Shown here: piece by piece, positions 10,556 to 18,880 of the stretch
Layout: every line of letters begins with the position of its first letter
Numbering within the stretch: the first letter of the stretch is position 1
Source of the DNA: Streptomyces sp. YIM 130001
Lineage (GTDB): Bacteria; Actinomycetota; Actinomycetes; Streptomycetales; Streptomycetaceae
Reading direction: 5' to 3'
Length of the DNA: 64,000 nt
Assembly: GCF_003574445.1 (NCBI RefSeq)
Contig: NZ_KZ984552.1
Span: 124,001-188,000 of the forward strand
Translations under genes and position numbers: made by a program
The notes under the pieces: model-generated
What the model was told of the DNA's origin: nothing
Database searches by the model: none
What the model saw: the letters and a program-made list of their open reading frames with translations, nothing else

Positions 10556-10774
10556 ATGGCGGATGCAGGCCACGGACACACCCCGGCCGCCTGGACCGGC
10601 GTCATCATCGCGTTCATCGGTTTCTGTGTCTCCAGTGCCTTCATCGTGATGGCCAACCCGGTCGGGTTCTGGGCCGGCATGGTGATCATCGGCATCGGCG
10701 CGATCGCCGGCGGCATCATGAGCGCCGTCGGAATGGGCAAGCCCGAGGGCCACGTGGTCCGCTCGGAGAGCTGA
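10556..10774 (+). CDS. HGxxPAAW family small membrane protein
   Basis: A 72-residue actinobacterial membrane protein. The name-giving motif HGHTPAAW is at residues 6-13, followed by two hydrophobic helices (about 15-35 and 39-60). The start is fixed by ACGAGGAG ahead of the ATG. The family is conserved among streptomycetes near trp genes; its function is unknown. It is followed by a strong hairpin. Confidence 0.88.
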   Translation: MADAGHGHTPAAWTGVIIAFIGFCVSSAFIVMANPVGFWAGMVIIGIGAIAGGIMSAVGMGKPEGHVVRSES

Positions 10775-10820
10775 CACCTCCTCCTCGGCGCTCCCCGCGG
10801 GGCCCGGGACGCACGCACGC

Positions 10821-10857
10821 AGGGGGCAGTACCGGACGCACACCGGTCCTGCCCCCT
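10821..10857. terminator. Hairpin downstream of the HGxxPAAW gene
   Basis: Arms of 9 bp (AGGGGGCAG / CTGCCCCCT), one T-C mismatch, then five more pairs (ACCGG / CCGGT) around a 7-base loop. It separates the trpE-side genes from the DUF2752 gene. Confidence 0.65.
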
Positions 10858-10898
10858 TCGCACGTTCCGGTGAGCGGCCCCCGGCGGCCGGAGGCAGA

Positions 10899-11351
10899 AT
10901 GTCCCGCGTGAGCGCCGAACGCACCCTGGACCCGCGCAGTACCGCCCCCGCCACCGGCCTCGTGCGCCGGCTGCTCGTCCCCGCCGGCGTGCTCGGCTCC
11001 GTGATCGGGGCCTTCGCCTTCGTCGGCGCCGTCGACCCCAACGAACCCGGGCATTACCCCGCCTGCCCTCTTCTGCAGTACACCGGGGTCTTCTGCCCCG
11101 GCTGCGGCGGACTGCGCTGCGCGCACGCCCTCGTGCACGGCGATCTGCCCGCCGCCCTCACGGCGAACGCCCTCGCGGTGGCCGGCTTCGCGCTCTTCGC
11201 CGTCGGCTGGGTCTGCTGGGTCGTCGCCGCGGCCCGCGGCCGCCGGATCCGGCTCGATCCGCGGCCGGCGCACCTGTGGGCCGTCGGCGCCGTGGTGCTC
11301 GTCTTCACCGTCGTACGCAATCTGCCGTCCGGCGCCTGGCTGCACCCCTGA
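10899..11351 (+). CDS. DUF2752 membrane protein
   Basis: A 150-residue protein with three likely membrane helices (about 24-44, 85-107 and 125-142). The DUF2752 hallmark CPLLQYTGVFCPGCGGLRC is at about residues 53-71, with four Cys that look like a metal or disulfide cluster. Function unknown. Starts at ATG 10899. The four genes between trpE and trpC are all membrane proteins, which is typical of this neighbourhood in Streptomyces. Confidence 0.85.
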   Translation: MSRVSAERTLDPRSTAPATGLVRRLLVPAGVLGSVIGAFAFVGAVDPNEPGHYPACPLLQYTGVFCPGCGGLRCAHALVHGDLPAALTANALAVAGFALFAVGWVCWVVAAARGRRIRLDPRPAHLWAVGAVVLVFTVVRNLPSGAWLHP

Positions 11352-11542
11352 AGCAGGCCGTGTCCGGCCCCCGGTCGCCGAACGCCGCCACCCGGCGGAT
11401 CATGCAAAGAGTCCAGGTGGTGGGACCGGACTCCACCGGATGCGGGCCCTGCGTCCCGTGACGGATACCATCGCAGTGCACCATCGGAAAGCCGGATCCG
11501 ACCGGAACCGAACCTCAGCCGTACGGGAAGGGGGCCGCTCGC

Positions 11543-12352
11543 GTGAGTGTGCTCGACGAGATCATCGAAGGCGTGCGTGAGGACCTCGCCGAGCGGCAGG
11601 CGCGCGTCAGCCTCGACGAGCTCAAGGAGCGTGCGGAGAAGGCACCCCCGGCCAAGGACGGCTACGCCGCACTGCGCGGCGACGGTGTGAAGGTGATCTG
11701 CGAGGTCAAGCGTTCCAGCCCGTCCAAGGGCGCGCTCGCCGCGATCGCCGACCCGGCGGCCCTCGCCGCCGACTACGAGGCGGGCGGCGCCTCGGTCATC
11801 TCCGTACTCACCGAGCAGCGCCGGTTCGGCGGCTCGCTCGCCGACCTGGAGGCGGTCCGCGCCAAGGTCGACATCCCCGTCCTGCGCAAGGACTTCATCG
11901 TCACCTCCTACCAGCTGTGGGAGGCGCGGGCGTACGGCGCCGACCTGGTGCTGCTCATCGTCTCCGCCCTCGAACAGCCCGCTCTCGTCTCCCTCGTGGA
12001 GCGTGCCGAGTCCATCGGGCTCACCCCGCTCGTCGAGGTGCACGACGAGGAGGAGGCGGAGCGTGCGGTGGAGGCCGGCGCGCGGATCATCGGGGTCAAC
12101 GCGCGCGACCTGAAGACCCTCAAGGTGGACCGCTCGACCTTCACCCGGGTCGCTCCGGAGCTGCCGAACGACGTGGTCCGGATCGCCGAGTCCGGCGTGC
12201 GCGGTCCGCACGACCTGATCGCCTACGCGAACGACGGCGCTGACGCGGTGCTCGTCGGCGAGTCCCTGGTCACCGGCAAGGACCCGAAGTCCGCCGTCGT
12301 CGACCTGGTGGCGGCTGGCGCGCATCCCGCGCTGCGGCACGGGCGGGGCTGA
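11543..12352 (+). CDS. trpC: Indole-3-glycerol phosphate synthase
   Basis: (beta/alpha)8-barrel closing the indole ring from CdRP. At 269 residues it is full length and not fused to TrpF. Active-site segments: [13 protein letters not shown] (Glu and Lys), [12 protein letters not shown] (Lys), [10 protein letters not shown] (Asn), RIAESGV (Glu/Ser), and [13 protein letters not shown] start preceded by GGAAGGGGG. A 191-base gap upstream separates it from the DUF2752 gene and probably holds the promoter. I see no Trp-rich leader peptide there. Confidence 0.96.
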   Translation: MSVLDEIIEGVREDLAERQARVSLDELKERAEKAPPAKDGYAALRGDGVKVICEVKRSSPSKGALAAIADPAALAADYEAGGASVISVLTEQRRFGGSLADLEAVRAKVDIPVLRKDFIVTSYQLWEARAYGADLVLLIVSALEQPALVSLVERAESIGLTPLVEVHDEEEAERAVEAGARIIGVNARDLKTLKVDRSTFTRVAPELPNDVVRIAESGVRGPHDLIAYANDGADAVLVGESLVTGKDPKSAVVDLVAAGAHPALRHGRG

Positions 12353-12362
12353 GGCTTCCACC

Positions 12363-12524
12363 GTGTCCATCTCCGTCCGTCTCGCACCCGGCTGCCGGCC
12401 GCGTGGCTGCCGCGCGCCCGCGCGCAGGGTCCACGGGCGGCGGGTGCGTTACGTGATCGGCTCCGAGCCGGGCCAGGTGAACGGCATGCGATGGCGTCCG
12501 GGCACGGGGTTCGTCCGCGGCTGA
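12363..12524 (+). CDS. trpM: TrpM-like small basic protein
   Basis: A 53-residue ORF beginning at GTG 12363, ten bases after the trpC stop, with GAGG 7-8 bases upstream. It is rich in Arg and Gly, with Cys11 and Cys16, and its C-terminal half contains RRVRYVIGSEPGQVNGMRW. Its position between trpC and trpB and its size match TrpM, the small accessory protein known in Streptomyces trpCMBA operons and reported to influence tryptophan supply and growth. The name rests on position plus remembered similarity. It is short and starts with GTG, so automated calling can easily miss it. Confidence 0.72.
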   Translation: MSISVRLAPGCRPRGCRAPARRVHGRRVRYVIGSEPGQVNGMRWRPGTGFVRG

Positions 12525-12721
12525 GCTGGGATTCTTCCGTCCCCGGCCCCACCCCTTCCCGAAACTCCTCAAGCACCTCAGGGCTGTCCGAGCCCCTGCG
12601 GCGCTCGAAGGCGAAACGGCGAAGGGGCGGGACCCGGGAATGCCCGCAGCAGGCGCAGTGCCCCGTACCGTGACCACCATCCAGCCGGACATCCGGGGCA
12701 AGAGCCGCCCCGAACAGGAGC

Positions 12722-13969
12722 ATGTCGCACATGTCCAGTCAGTTCTTCATTCCTGACCCGGAGGGTCAAGTTCCCAGCGCCGAGGGCTACTTCGGCGCCT
12801 TCGGTGGAAAGTTCATCCCCGAGGCCCTGGTCGCCGCGGTCGACGAGGTCGCCGTCGAGTACGACAAGGCCAAGCAGGACCCCGAGTTCGCCCGCGAACT
12901 CGACGACCTCCTGGTGAACTACACGGGCCGCCCCAGCGCCCTCACCGAGGTCCCCCGCTTCGCCGAACACGCAGGCGGAGCCCGGGTGTTCCTCAAGCGT
13001 GAGGACCTCAACCACACCGGATCCCACAAGATCAACAACGTGCTCGGGCAGGCCCTGCTCACCCGCCGCATGGGCAAGACCCGCGTCATCGCCGAGACCG
13101 GCGCCGGACAGCACGGCGTGGCCACCGCCACCGCCTGCGCCCTGTTCGGCCTCGAATGCACCATCTACATGGGCGAGATCGACACCGAGCGCCAGGCCCT
13201 GAACGTGGCCCGGATGCGGATGCTCGGCGCCGAGGTGATCGCCGTCAAGTCCGGTTCCCGCACCCTCAAGGACGCCATCAACGAGGCGTTCCGCGACTGG
13301 GTCGCCAACGTGGACCGCACCCACTACCTGTTCGGCACGGTCGCGGGCCCGCACCCCTTCCCGGCCATGGTGCGCGACTTCCACCGGGTCATCGGTGTGG
13401 AGGCCAGGCGCCAGCTGCTCGAGCGCGCGGGCCGGCTGCCCGACGCCGCCGTCGCCTGCGTCGGCGGCGGCTCCAACGCCATCGGCCTCTTCCACGCCTT
13501 CGTCCCGGACACGGGCGTACGCCTGGTCGGCTGCGAGCCCGCGGGGCACGGCGTCGAGACCGGCGAGCACGCGGCCACCCTGACCGCGGGCGAGCCCGGC
13601 ATCCTGCACGGCTCCCGCAGTTACGTCCTGCAGGACGAGGAGGGCCAGATCACCGAGCCGTACTCGATCTCGGCGGGCCTCGACTACCCGGGCATCGGAC
13701 CGGAGCACGCGTACCTCAAGGACAGCGGGCGCGGCGAGTACCGGGCGGTGACCGACGACGCGGCGATGCAGGCCCTGCACCTGCTGTCGCGCACCGAGGG
13801 CATCATCCCGGCCATCGAGAGCGCGCACGCTCTCGCCGGCGCGCTCGACGTCGGCAAGGAGCTCGGCAAGGACGGGCTGCTCGTCGTCAACCTCTCCGGA
13901 CGCGGCGACAAGGACATGGACACGGCCGCACGCTACTTCGGCCTGTACGACGAGGAGGGCTCCAAGTGA
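12722..13969 (+). CDS. trpB: Tryptophan synthase beta chain
   Basis: PLP enzyme joining indole and serine. At 415 residues it is full length. The PLP lysine is Lys103 in [12 protein letters not shown]. The indole-tunnel Glu region AETGAGQHG, the phosphate-binding GGGSNAIG and the monovalent-cation region are intact. Two in-frame ATGs (12722 and 12731) can serve as start; the first has a better upstream AGGAG. The stop overlaps the GTG of trpA. Between trpM and trpB lie 197 bases with no supportable gene. Confidence 0.97.
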   Translation: MSHMSSQFFIPDPEGQVPSAEGYFGAFGGKFIPEALVAAVDEVAVEYDKAKQDPEFARELDDLLVNYTGRPSALTEVPRFAEHAGGARVFLKREDLNHTGSHKINNVLGQALLTRRMGKTRVIAETGAGQHGVATATACALFGLECTIYMGEIDTERQALNVARMRMLGAEVIAVKSGSRTLKDAINEAFRDWVANVDRTHYLFGTVAGPHPFPAMVRDFHRVIGVEARRQLLERAGRLPDAAVACVGGGSNAIGLFHAFVPDTGVRLVGCEPAGHGVETGEHAATLTAGEPGILHGSRSYVLQDEEGQITEPYSISAGLDYPGIGPEHAYLKDSGRGEYRAVTDDAAMQALHLLSRTEGIIPAIESAHALAGALDVGKELGKDGLLVVNLSGRGDKDMDTAARYFGLYDEEGSK

Positions 13970-14781
13970 GCGGCAACATCCAGCTGTTGAACGACGCCCT
14001 CGCCACCGCGAAGTCCGAGAACCGGGCCGCGCTGATCGCGTACCTGCCGGCCGGCTTCCCGACCGTCGACGGCGGCATCGAGGCGGTCAAGGCCGTCCTG
14101 GAGTCCGGCGCCGACGTCGTGGAGGTCGGCCTTCCGCACAGTGACCCGGTGCTCGACGGGCCTGTCATCCAGACCGCCGACGACATCGCGCTCAAGGCCG
14201 GCCTCAAGATCGCCGACGTGATCCGCACGGTCCGCGAGGCGCACGCCGCGACCGGCAAGCCGGTCCTGGTGATGACGTACTGGAACCCCATCGACCGCTA
14301 CGGCGTGGAGCGCTTCACCGCCGAGCTCGCCGAGGCGGGCGGCGCGGGCTGCATCCTGCCGGACCTGCCGGTCGAGGAGTCAGCGCTGTGGCGCGAGCAC
14401 GCGGCCAAGCACTCGCTGGCCACGGTCTTCGTGGTCGCCCCGAGCAGCCGCGACGAACGGCTCGCGCAGATCACCGCGGTCGGCTCCGGATTCGTCTACG
14501 CCGCCTCCCTGATGGGCGTCACCGGCACCCGCGCCTCGGTCGGTGAGCAGGCCGCGGACCTGGTGCGTCGCACCCGGGTCAGCACCGAACTCCCGGTCTG
14601 CGTCGGCCTCGGAGTCTCCAACGCCGAGCAGGCGGCCGAGGTGGCCGGCTTCGCCGACGGCGTGATCGTCGGCTCCGCCTTCGTCAAGGCCATGCTCGAT
14701 GCCGAGGACACCGCCGCGGGCCTGGCGGCCGTACGGTCTCTGACCGCCGAACTGGCCGCGGGTGTGCGAAAGCGCGGGTAG
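13966..14781 (+). CDS. trpA: Tryptophan synthase alpha chain
   Basis: Barrel subunit that cleaves indole-3-glycerol phosphate and channels indole to TrpB. At 271 residues it has the catalytic pair Glu53 and Asp64 ([13 protein letters not shown]) with the 11-residue spacing of the classical E49/D60. VTGTRASVG and the phosphate loops VGLGVS and [10 protein letters not shown] are present. The GTG start overlaps the trpB stop (GTGA), as usual for the channel-forming pair. It is the last gene before a perfect hairpin. Confidence 0.97.
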   Translation: MSGNIQLLNDALATAKSENRAALIAYLPAGFPTVDGGIEAVKAVLESGADVVEVGLPHSDPVLDGPVIQTADDIALKAGLKIADVIRTVREAHAATGKPVLVMTYWNPIDRYGVERFTAELAEAGGAGCILPDLPVEESALWREHAAKHSLATVFVVAPSSRDERLAQITAVGSGFVYAASLMGVTGTRASVGEQAADLVRRTRVSTELPVCVGLGVSNAEQAAEVAGFADGVIVGSAFVKAMLDAEDTAAGLAAVRSLTAELAAGVRKRG

Positions 14782-14799
14782 CTCGAACGGGTGGACATG

Positions 14800-14831
14800 A
14801 ACCGGGGAGGCTCGCTGGGGCCTCCCCGGTT
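14800..14831. terminator. Terminator of the trpCMBA operon
   Basis: Perfect 11-bp arms, AACCGGGGAGG (14800-14810) and CCTCCCCGGTT (14821-14831), around a 10-base loop, 18 bases after the trpA stop. The right arm ends just before the start region of the next gene. Confidence 0.8.
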
Positions 14832-14843
14832 CGTTTGCGGGAT

Positions 14844-15614
14844 GTGAGTGAGAACAACCGTGAGGGAAAGCGCACAGCCCGCGAGCGGCTGGCAGCGGAG
14901 CGCGAGCGCGACAAGAGCCGTGAGCGGCGCCGCCGGACACTGATCGTCGCGTCGGCCGTGGTGTGTGTACTCGGCCTCGCCGCCGTGGTCGGCATCGTCG
15001 CGGCGAACTCGGGCGACGACAAGAAGGAGTCCGCCGGCCCCCTGGTGGAGCCGAAGGGGGCGGCCGGAAAGGACAGACTGGCGATCCCCGCCGGCAAGCC
15101 CACCGCCAAATCCACCCTGACCATCTGGGAGGACTTCCGCTGCCCGGCCTGCGCCCAGTTCGAGACGCAGTACAGCCCGACGATCAACGAGCTCGCCGAC
15201 AAGGGCCTCCTCAAGGTCGAGTACCACCTCGCCACGATCATCGACGGCAACATGGGCGGCACCGGCTCGCGGAACGCGGCGAACGCCGCCGTCTGCGCCC
15301 AGGACGCCGGCAGGTTCCCCGAGTACCACGACGTCCTCTACAAGAACCAGCCGCAGGAATCGGACGACGCCTTCGCCGAGAACGACCGCCTGCTCGAGCT
15401 CGCCGGACAGGTGAAGGGTCTCGAGACGGGGAAGTTCAAGAAATGCGTCGAGGACGGCACCTACGAGAGCTGGGTCGGCAAGTCCAACGAGGCTTTCCAG
15501 AAGGGCGGATTCCGGGGCACACCCACGGTGATGCTCGACGGGAAGGACATCTTCGCGGACGAGAAGAACCCGGTCACGCCGCAGCAGCTGAAGCAGCGCG
15601 TCGAGGCGAAATGA
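14844..15614 (+). CDS. Membrane-anchored DsbA-like thioredoxin-fold protein
   Basis: A 256-residue single-pass protein with a highly charged cytoplasmic N-terminus (residues 1-30), one membrane helix at about 31-54, then an extracytoplasmic thioredoxin-fold domain (DsbA/Thioredoxin_4). The redox motif is CPAC at residues 100-103 (EDFRCPACAQFE), and the cis-Pro loop is FRGTPTVMLDGK. It probably forms or repairs disulfides in secreted proteins. I take GTG 14844 as the start; a TTG three codons earlier is also open. It sits just before lgt, another envelope-protein maturation gene. Confidence 0.88.
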   Translation: MSENNREGKRTARERLAAERERDKSRERRRRTLIVASAVVCVLGLAAVVGIVAANSGDDKKESAGPLVEPKGAAGKDRLAIPAGKPTAKSTLTIWEDFRCPACAQFETQYSPTINELADKGLLKVEYHLATIIDGNMGGTGSRNAANAAVCAQDAGRFPEYHDVLYKNQPQESDDAFAENDRLLELAGQVKGLETGKFKKCVEDGTYESWVGKSNEAFQKGGFRGTPTVMLDGKDIFADEKNPVTPQQLKQRVEAK

Positions 15615-15719
15615 CGCGCAGGGGAGCCTCGGGCGGCGGGAGAATCGGACCCGTTATGGAGCCGTTAGGCCGGGTGGATTGCCCGGGGGCGGTCGGGGCG
15701 CGGTAGCGTCGACCTCGCC

Positions 15720-16703
15720 ATGGAACTCCTTGCCTTCATTCCGAGTCCGTCCCAGGGTGAGATCGACGCCTTCGGCGTTCCCCTGCGCGGCTACGCGTTC
15801 TGCATCATCATCGGCGTCTTCGTAGCCGTCTGGCTCGGTGGCAGGCGGTGGGTCGCCCGGGGCGGCCGCCCCGGCACCGTCGCCGACATCGCCGTCTGGG
15901 CCGTGCCCTTCGGCCTGGTCGGTGGCCGGCTCTACCACGTGATCACGGACTACCAGCTGTACTTCAGCGAGGGCCGTAATTGGGTGGACGCCTTCAAGAT
16001 CTGGGAAGGCGGCCTCGGTATCTGGGGCGCCATCGCGCTCGGCGCGGTGGGTGCCTGGATCGGCTGCCGCCGGCGGGGCATCCCGCTGCCCGCCTACGCG
16101 GACGCCGTGGCCCCGGGCATCGCGATCGCCCAGGCCATCGGCCGCTGGGGCAACTGGTTCAACCAGGAGCTCTACGGCAAGGCCACCGACCTGCCCTGGG
16201 CCCTCGAGATCACCCGCGCCGACGACGGCCGGGTCCCCGGCACGTACCACCCGACCTTCCTGTACGAGTCGCTGTGGTGCATCGGCGTCGCGATCCTGGT
16301 GATCTGGGCGGACCGCCGCTTCAAGCTCGGACACGGCCGGGCGTTCGCCCTGTACGTCGCCGCGTACTGCGCGGGGCGCGGCTGGATCGAGTACATGCGG
16401 GTCGACCAGGCCCACGAATGGTTCGGCCTCAGGCTCAACGTCTGGACGGCCATCGCCGTCTTCGTGCTCGCCGTCGTCTACATCGTTCTGGCCGGACGTA
16501 AGCACCCCGGGCGCGAGGAGATCATCGACCGGGACCCGGATGCCGGGCCGGCCGCCGCGGACGACTCCAAGAGCGATGACAAGAGCGACGCCCGGAGCGA
16601 CGACAAGGCCGAGGGCAAGAAGAAGGACGCCGACGACGCCTTTGACGGGGACGCCGAGGATTCCGCGGCCGACGACAAGCCCGAGTCGCTGAAGAAGAGC
16701 TGA
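15720..16703 (+). CDS. lgt: Prolipoprotein diacylglyceryl transferase
   Basis: Polytopic membrane enzyme that moves diacylglycerol from phosphatidylglycerol to the lipobox Cys of prolipoproteins. It has the Lgt signature AIGRWGNWFNQELYG, the RLYHVITD segment, YHPTFLYESLW and AGRGWIEYMR. At 327 residues it has the usual catalytic core plus a C-terminal tail of about 55 residues that is almost only Asp, Glu, Lys, Ser and Ala, a low-complexity cytosolic extension common in streptomycete Lgt. It is followed by a strong terminator. Confidence 0.96.
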   Translation: MELLAFIPSPSQGEIDAFGVPLRGYAFCIIIGVFVAVWLGGRRWVARGGRPGTVADIAVWAVPFGLVGGRLYHVITDYQLYFSEGRNWVDAFKIWEGGLGIWGAIALGAVGAWIGCRRRGIPLPAYADAVAPGIAIAQAIGRWGNWFNQELYGKATDLPWALEITRADDGRVPGTYHPTFLYESLWCIGVAILVIWADRRFKLGHGRAFALYVAAYCAGRGWIEYMRVDQAHEWFGLRLNVWTAIAVFVLAVVYIVLAGRKHPGREEIIDRDPDAGPAAADDSKSDDKSDARSDDKAEGKKKDADDAFDGDAEDSAADDKPESLKKS

Positions 16704-16735
16704 CCGGCAGAGCCGAGCAGCACACCTGAGCACCA

Positions 16736-16766
16736 TCGGGGCGCCCCTGGCGAAGGGGCGCCCCGA
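16736..16766. terminator. Bidirectional terminator between lgt and the CoA-lyase gene
   Basis: Perfect 12-bp arms TCGGGGCGCCCC and GGGGCGCCCCGA with a 7-base loop, followed by CGTTTTCCC on the plus strand. It lies between converging transcription units and ends 10 bases before the stop of the minus-strand operon. Confidence 0.85.
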
Positions 16767-16775
16767 CGTTTTCCC

Positions 16776-17672
16776 TCACTCCCGGGCCCGCCCCAGTACC
16801 CGCCGCGCCGCCGCGACCACCGCGGTGTCCACGAAACGGCCGTCCGGGAGCGCCACCGCGCCCTCGCCGTCCGCCGCGACGATCTCGCGGGCCGCGGCGA
16901 GCTGTGCGGGGGTCGGCCGGTAGGCCGCCTCGATCACCGGTAGTTGGCGCGGATGGATCGCCGCCCGGCCGAGGAACCCCAGCGCACGCCCGCGCGCACA
17001 CGAAGCGGCGAGCCCTTCGAGGTCCCGTACGTCAGGGTGCACCGACTGCGCCGGCGGCGGCAGACCGGCCGCACGTGCCGCGCACACCGTCCGGCCCCGT
17101 GCCCAGTCCAGCCCTGTGTCGGCGGCGCCCGCGGGGTCCGCCGGCGGGTCGAGGCCGAGCTCCGCCCGTAGATCCGTCTCGCCGATGGCGATGCCGTGCA
17201 ATGCCGGGTGCGCGCTCGCGATGCGGTACGCCCGCTCGATGCCGAGGGCGGACTCGAGGAGGGCGAACAGCGGTGTGGCGTCGGACAGTTCGGCCACCCG
17301 CACCACGGTCGTCGCGGAGTCGACCTTGGGCAGCCGCAGGCCGCCGAGGCCGGGCAGGCCCGCGAGAGCCCGGATGTCGGGACCGGCCAGCGGGCCGTCC
17401 AGGGCGTTGACGCGGACGTGCACCGGGACGGGCGGACGCTCGGTGAGCAGCTCCGCGGTGGCGGCGCGGGCGTACTCCTTGCGGTCCGGACGTACCGCGT
17501 CCTCCAGGTCGACGATCACGGTATCGGCGCCGGACCTCAGTGCCTTGGCCACCGTGTCGGGGCGGTCGCCCGGGACGTAGAGCCAGGTGAGCGGGGCAGG
17601 GGCGGACGGTGGTTCGGGCGGTCGGTGTGCCGCCGGGGGCTCGGGGACCGCCGGCGCGGGCGGGGTCGTCAT
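16776..17672 (-). CDS. CitE/HpcH-type CoA-ester lyase
   Basis: A 298-residue (beta/alpha)8 lyase of the citrate lyase beta/malyl-CoA/citramalyl-CoA lyase family. Markers: WLYVPGDRPDTVAKAL, VIVDLEDAVRPDRK (Mg-binding acid), VRVNALDG, LRLPKVDSA, FALLESALGIERA (Glu) and IGETDLRAELG (Asp). The family cleaves or forms C-C bonds in acyl-CoA such as malyl-CoA or citramalyl-CoA. It is the last gene of a six-gene minus-strand operon, with its ATG overlapping the stop of a CoA-transferase. That pairing suggests the transferase makes the CoA ester and this enzyme splits it. The real substrate cannot be read from the sequence. Confidence 0.88.
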   Translation of the reverse strand: MTTPPAPAVPEPPAAHRPPEPPSAPAPLTWLYVPGDRPDTVAKALRSGADTVIVDLEDAVRPDRKEYARAATAELLTERPPVPVHVRVNALDGPLAGPDIRALAGLPGLGGLRLPKVDSATTVVRVAELSDATPLFALLESALGIERAYRIASAHPALHGIAIGETDLRAELGLDPPADPAGAADTGLDWARGRTVCAARAAGLPPPAQSVHPDVRDLEGLAASCARGRALGFLGRAAIHPRQLPVIEAAYRPTPAQLAAAREIVAADGEGAVALPDGRFVDTAVVAAARRVLGRARE

Positions 17673-18880
17673 ACCGCGCCCTCCTCGCGCAGGGCGGTGA
17701 TCTCGTGCTCCGTCAGGCCGAGTTCGGCGAGGACGGTGTCGGTGTCCGCGCCGTGCGGGCGGCCGGACCAGCGGATCGAGCCGGGGGTGTCGGAGAGCCG
17801 GAAGAGGACGTTCTGCATGTGCAGCGGACCGAGTTCGGGGTCGTCGACGGTGGTGAGGGTGTCCAGGGCCGCGTACTGCGGGTCGTGCATCACGTCCCGT
17901 ACGTCGTTGACCGGCGCGACCGCAGCCTCGGCGCGCTCGAAGGCGGTGACGACATCGTCCCGGGAGTGCGCCGCGATCCAGGAGCCGACCGCCTGGTCGA
18001 GTACGTCCGCGTGCGCGGCCCGTTCGGCGCCGGTGGCGAACCACGGCTCGGCGATCAGCTCGGGGCGGCCGACCAGGCGCATCACCCGCTCGGCGACGGA
18101 CTGGGCCGAGGTGGAGACGGCCACCCATCTTCCGTCGGAGGTCCGGTAGGTGTTGCGGGGTGCGTTGTTGGTGGAGCGGTTGCCGGTGCGGGGCTGTACA
18201 TAGCCGAGCTGGTCGTACCAGAGGGGCTGGGGGCCGAGGACCGTCAGGATCGGCTCGATGATGGCCAGGTCGACGACCTGACCGCGGCCGGTCCGCTCGC
18301 GTCCGGCGAGCGCCGTCATGACGGCGTACGCGGTGGCGAGACCGGCGATCGAGTCGGCGAGACCGAACGGCGGCAGCGTGGGCGGCCCGTCCGGCTCCCC
18401 GGTGATCGCCGCGAAGCCGCTCATCGCCTCGGCGAGCGTGCCGAACCCGGGTCTGCGCGCGTACGGGCCGAACTGCCCGAAGCCGGTGACGCGGGCGAGG
18501 ACGAGCCGGGGGTTGGCGGTGCTCAACTCGTCCCAGCCGAGGCCCCACTTCTCCAGGGTGCCGGGCCGGAAGTTCTCGACGACGACGTCCGCGGTGGCGG
18601 CGAGCGTGAGCAGGGTGGAGCGGCCGCCGGGGGTGGACAGGTCGAGGGTGACGGTGCGTTTGTTGCGGCCGAGCAGCTTCCACCACAGGCCGATGCCGTC
18701 CTTGGCGGGGCCGTGGCCGCGGGACGGGTCGGGGCGGTGGGGGTGCTCGACCTTGATCACCTCGGCGCCGAAGTCGCCGAGCATGGTGGCGGCCAACGGT
18801 CCGGCGAAGAGGGTCGCGAGGTCGAGGACGCGCAGCCCCCGCAGGGGCGGGGCCGACGGCGCGGGCGGTGCGGAGGTCAT
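17669..18880 (-). CDS. CaiB/BaiF (class III) CoA-transferase
   Basis: A 403-residue family III CoA-transferase, interlocked-dimer type. N-terminal LRGLRVLDLATLFAGPLAATMLGDFGAEVIKVEHP, the VVENFRPGTLEKWGLG segment, GFGQFGPYARRPGF, and an Asp in PPFGLADSIAGL that should be the catalytic acyl carrier. The family moves CoA between carboxylic acids (formyl, carnitine, succinyl, itaconyl and others). ATGA overlaps on both sides link it to the CoA-ester lyase downstream and to an ADP-ribosylglycohydrolase upstream. Together the last two genes resemble modules that activate and split a dicarboxylic acid, which is an inference. Confidence 0.9.
   Translation of the reverse strand: MTSAPPAPSAPPLRGLRVLDLATLFAGPLAATMLGDFGAEVIKVEHPHRPDPSRGHGPAKDGIGLWWKLLGRNKRTVTLDLSTPGGRSTLLTLAATADVVVENFRPGTLEKWGLGWDELSTANPRLVLARVTGFGQFGPYARRPGFGTLAEAMSGFAAITGEPDGPPTLPPFGLADSIAGLATAYAVMTALAGRERTGRGQVVDLAIIEPILTVLGPQPLWYDQLGYVQPRTGNRSTNNAPRNTYRTSDGRWVAVSTSAQSVAERVMRLVGRPELIAEPWFATGAERAAHADVLDQAVGSWIAAHSRDDVVTAFERAEAAVAPVNDVRDVMHDPQYAALDTLTTVDDPELGPLHMQNVLFRLSDTPGSIRWSGRPHGADTDTVLAELGLTEHEITALREEGAV

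Noticed and set aside
11403..11461. A possible tryptophan leader peptide before trpC (ATG 11403).
   Set aside because: The peptide has no Trp codon at all, so it cannot sense tryptophan by classical attenuation.
12491..12673. A 60-codon ORF overlapping trpM and running toward trpB.
   Set aside because: It has no SD, low-complexity Ser/Arg/Pro composition and overlaps a better-supported gene in another frame.
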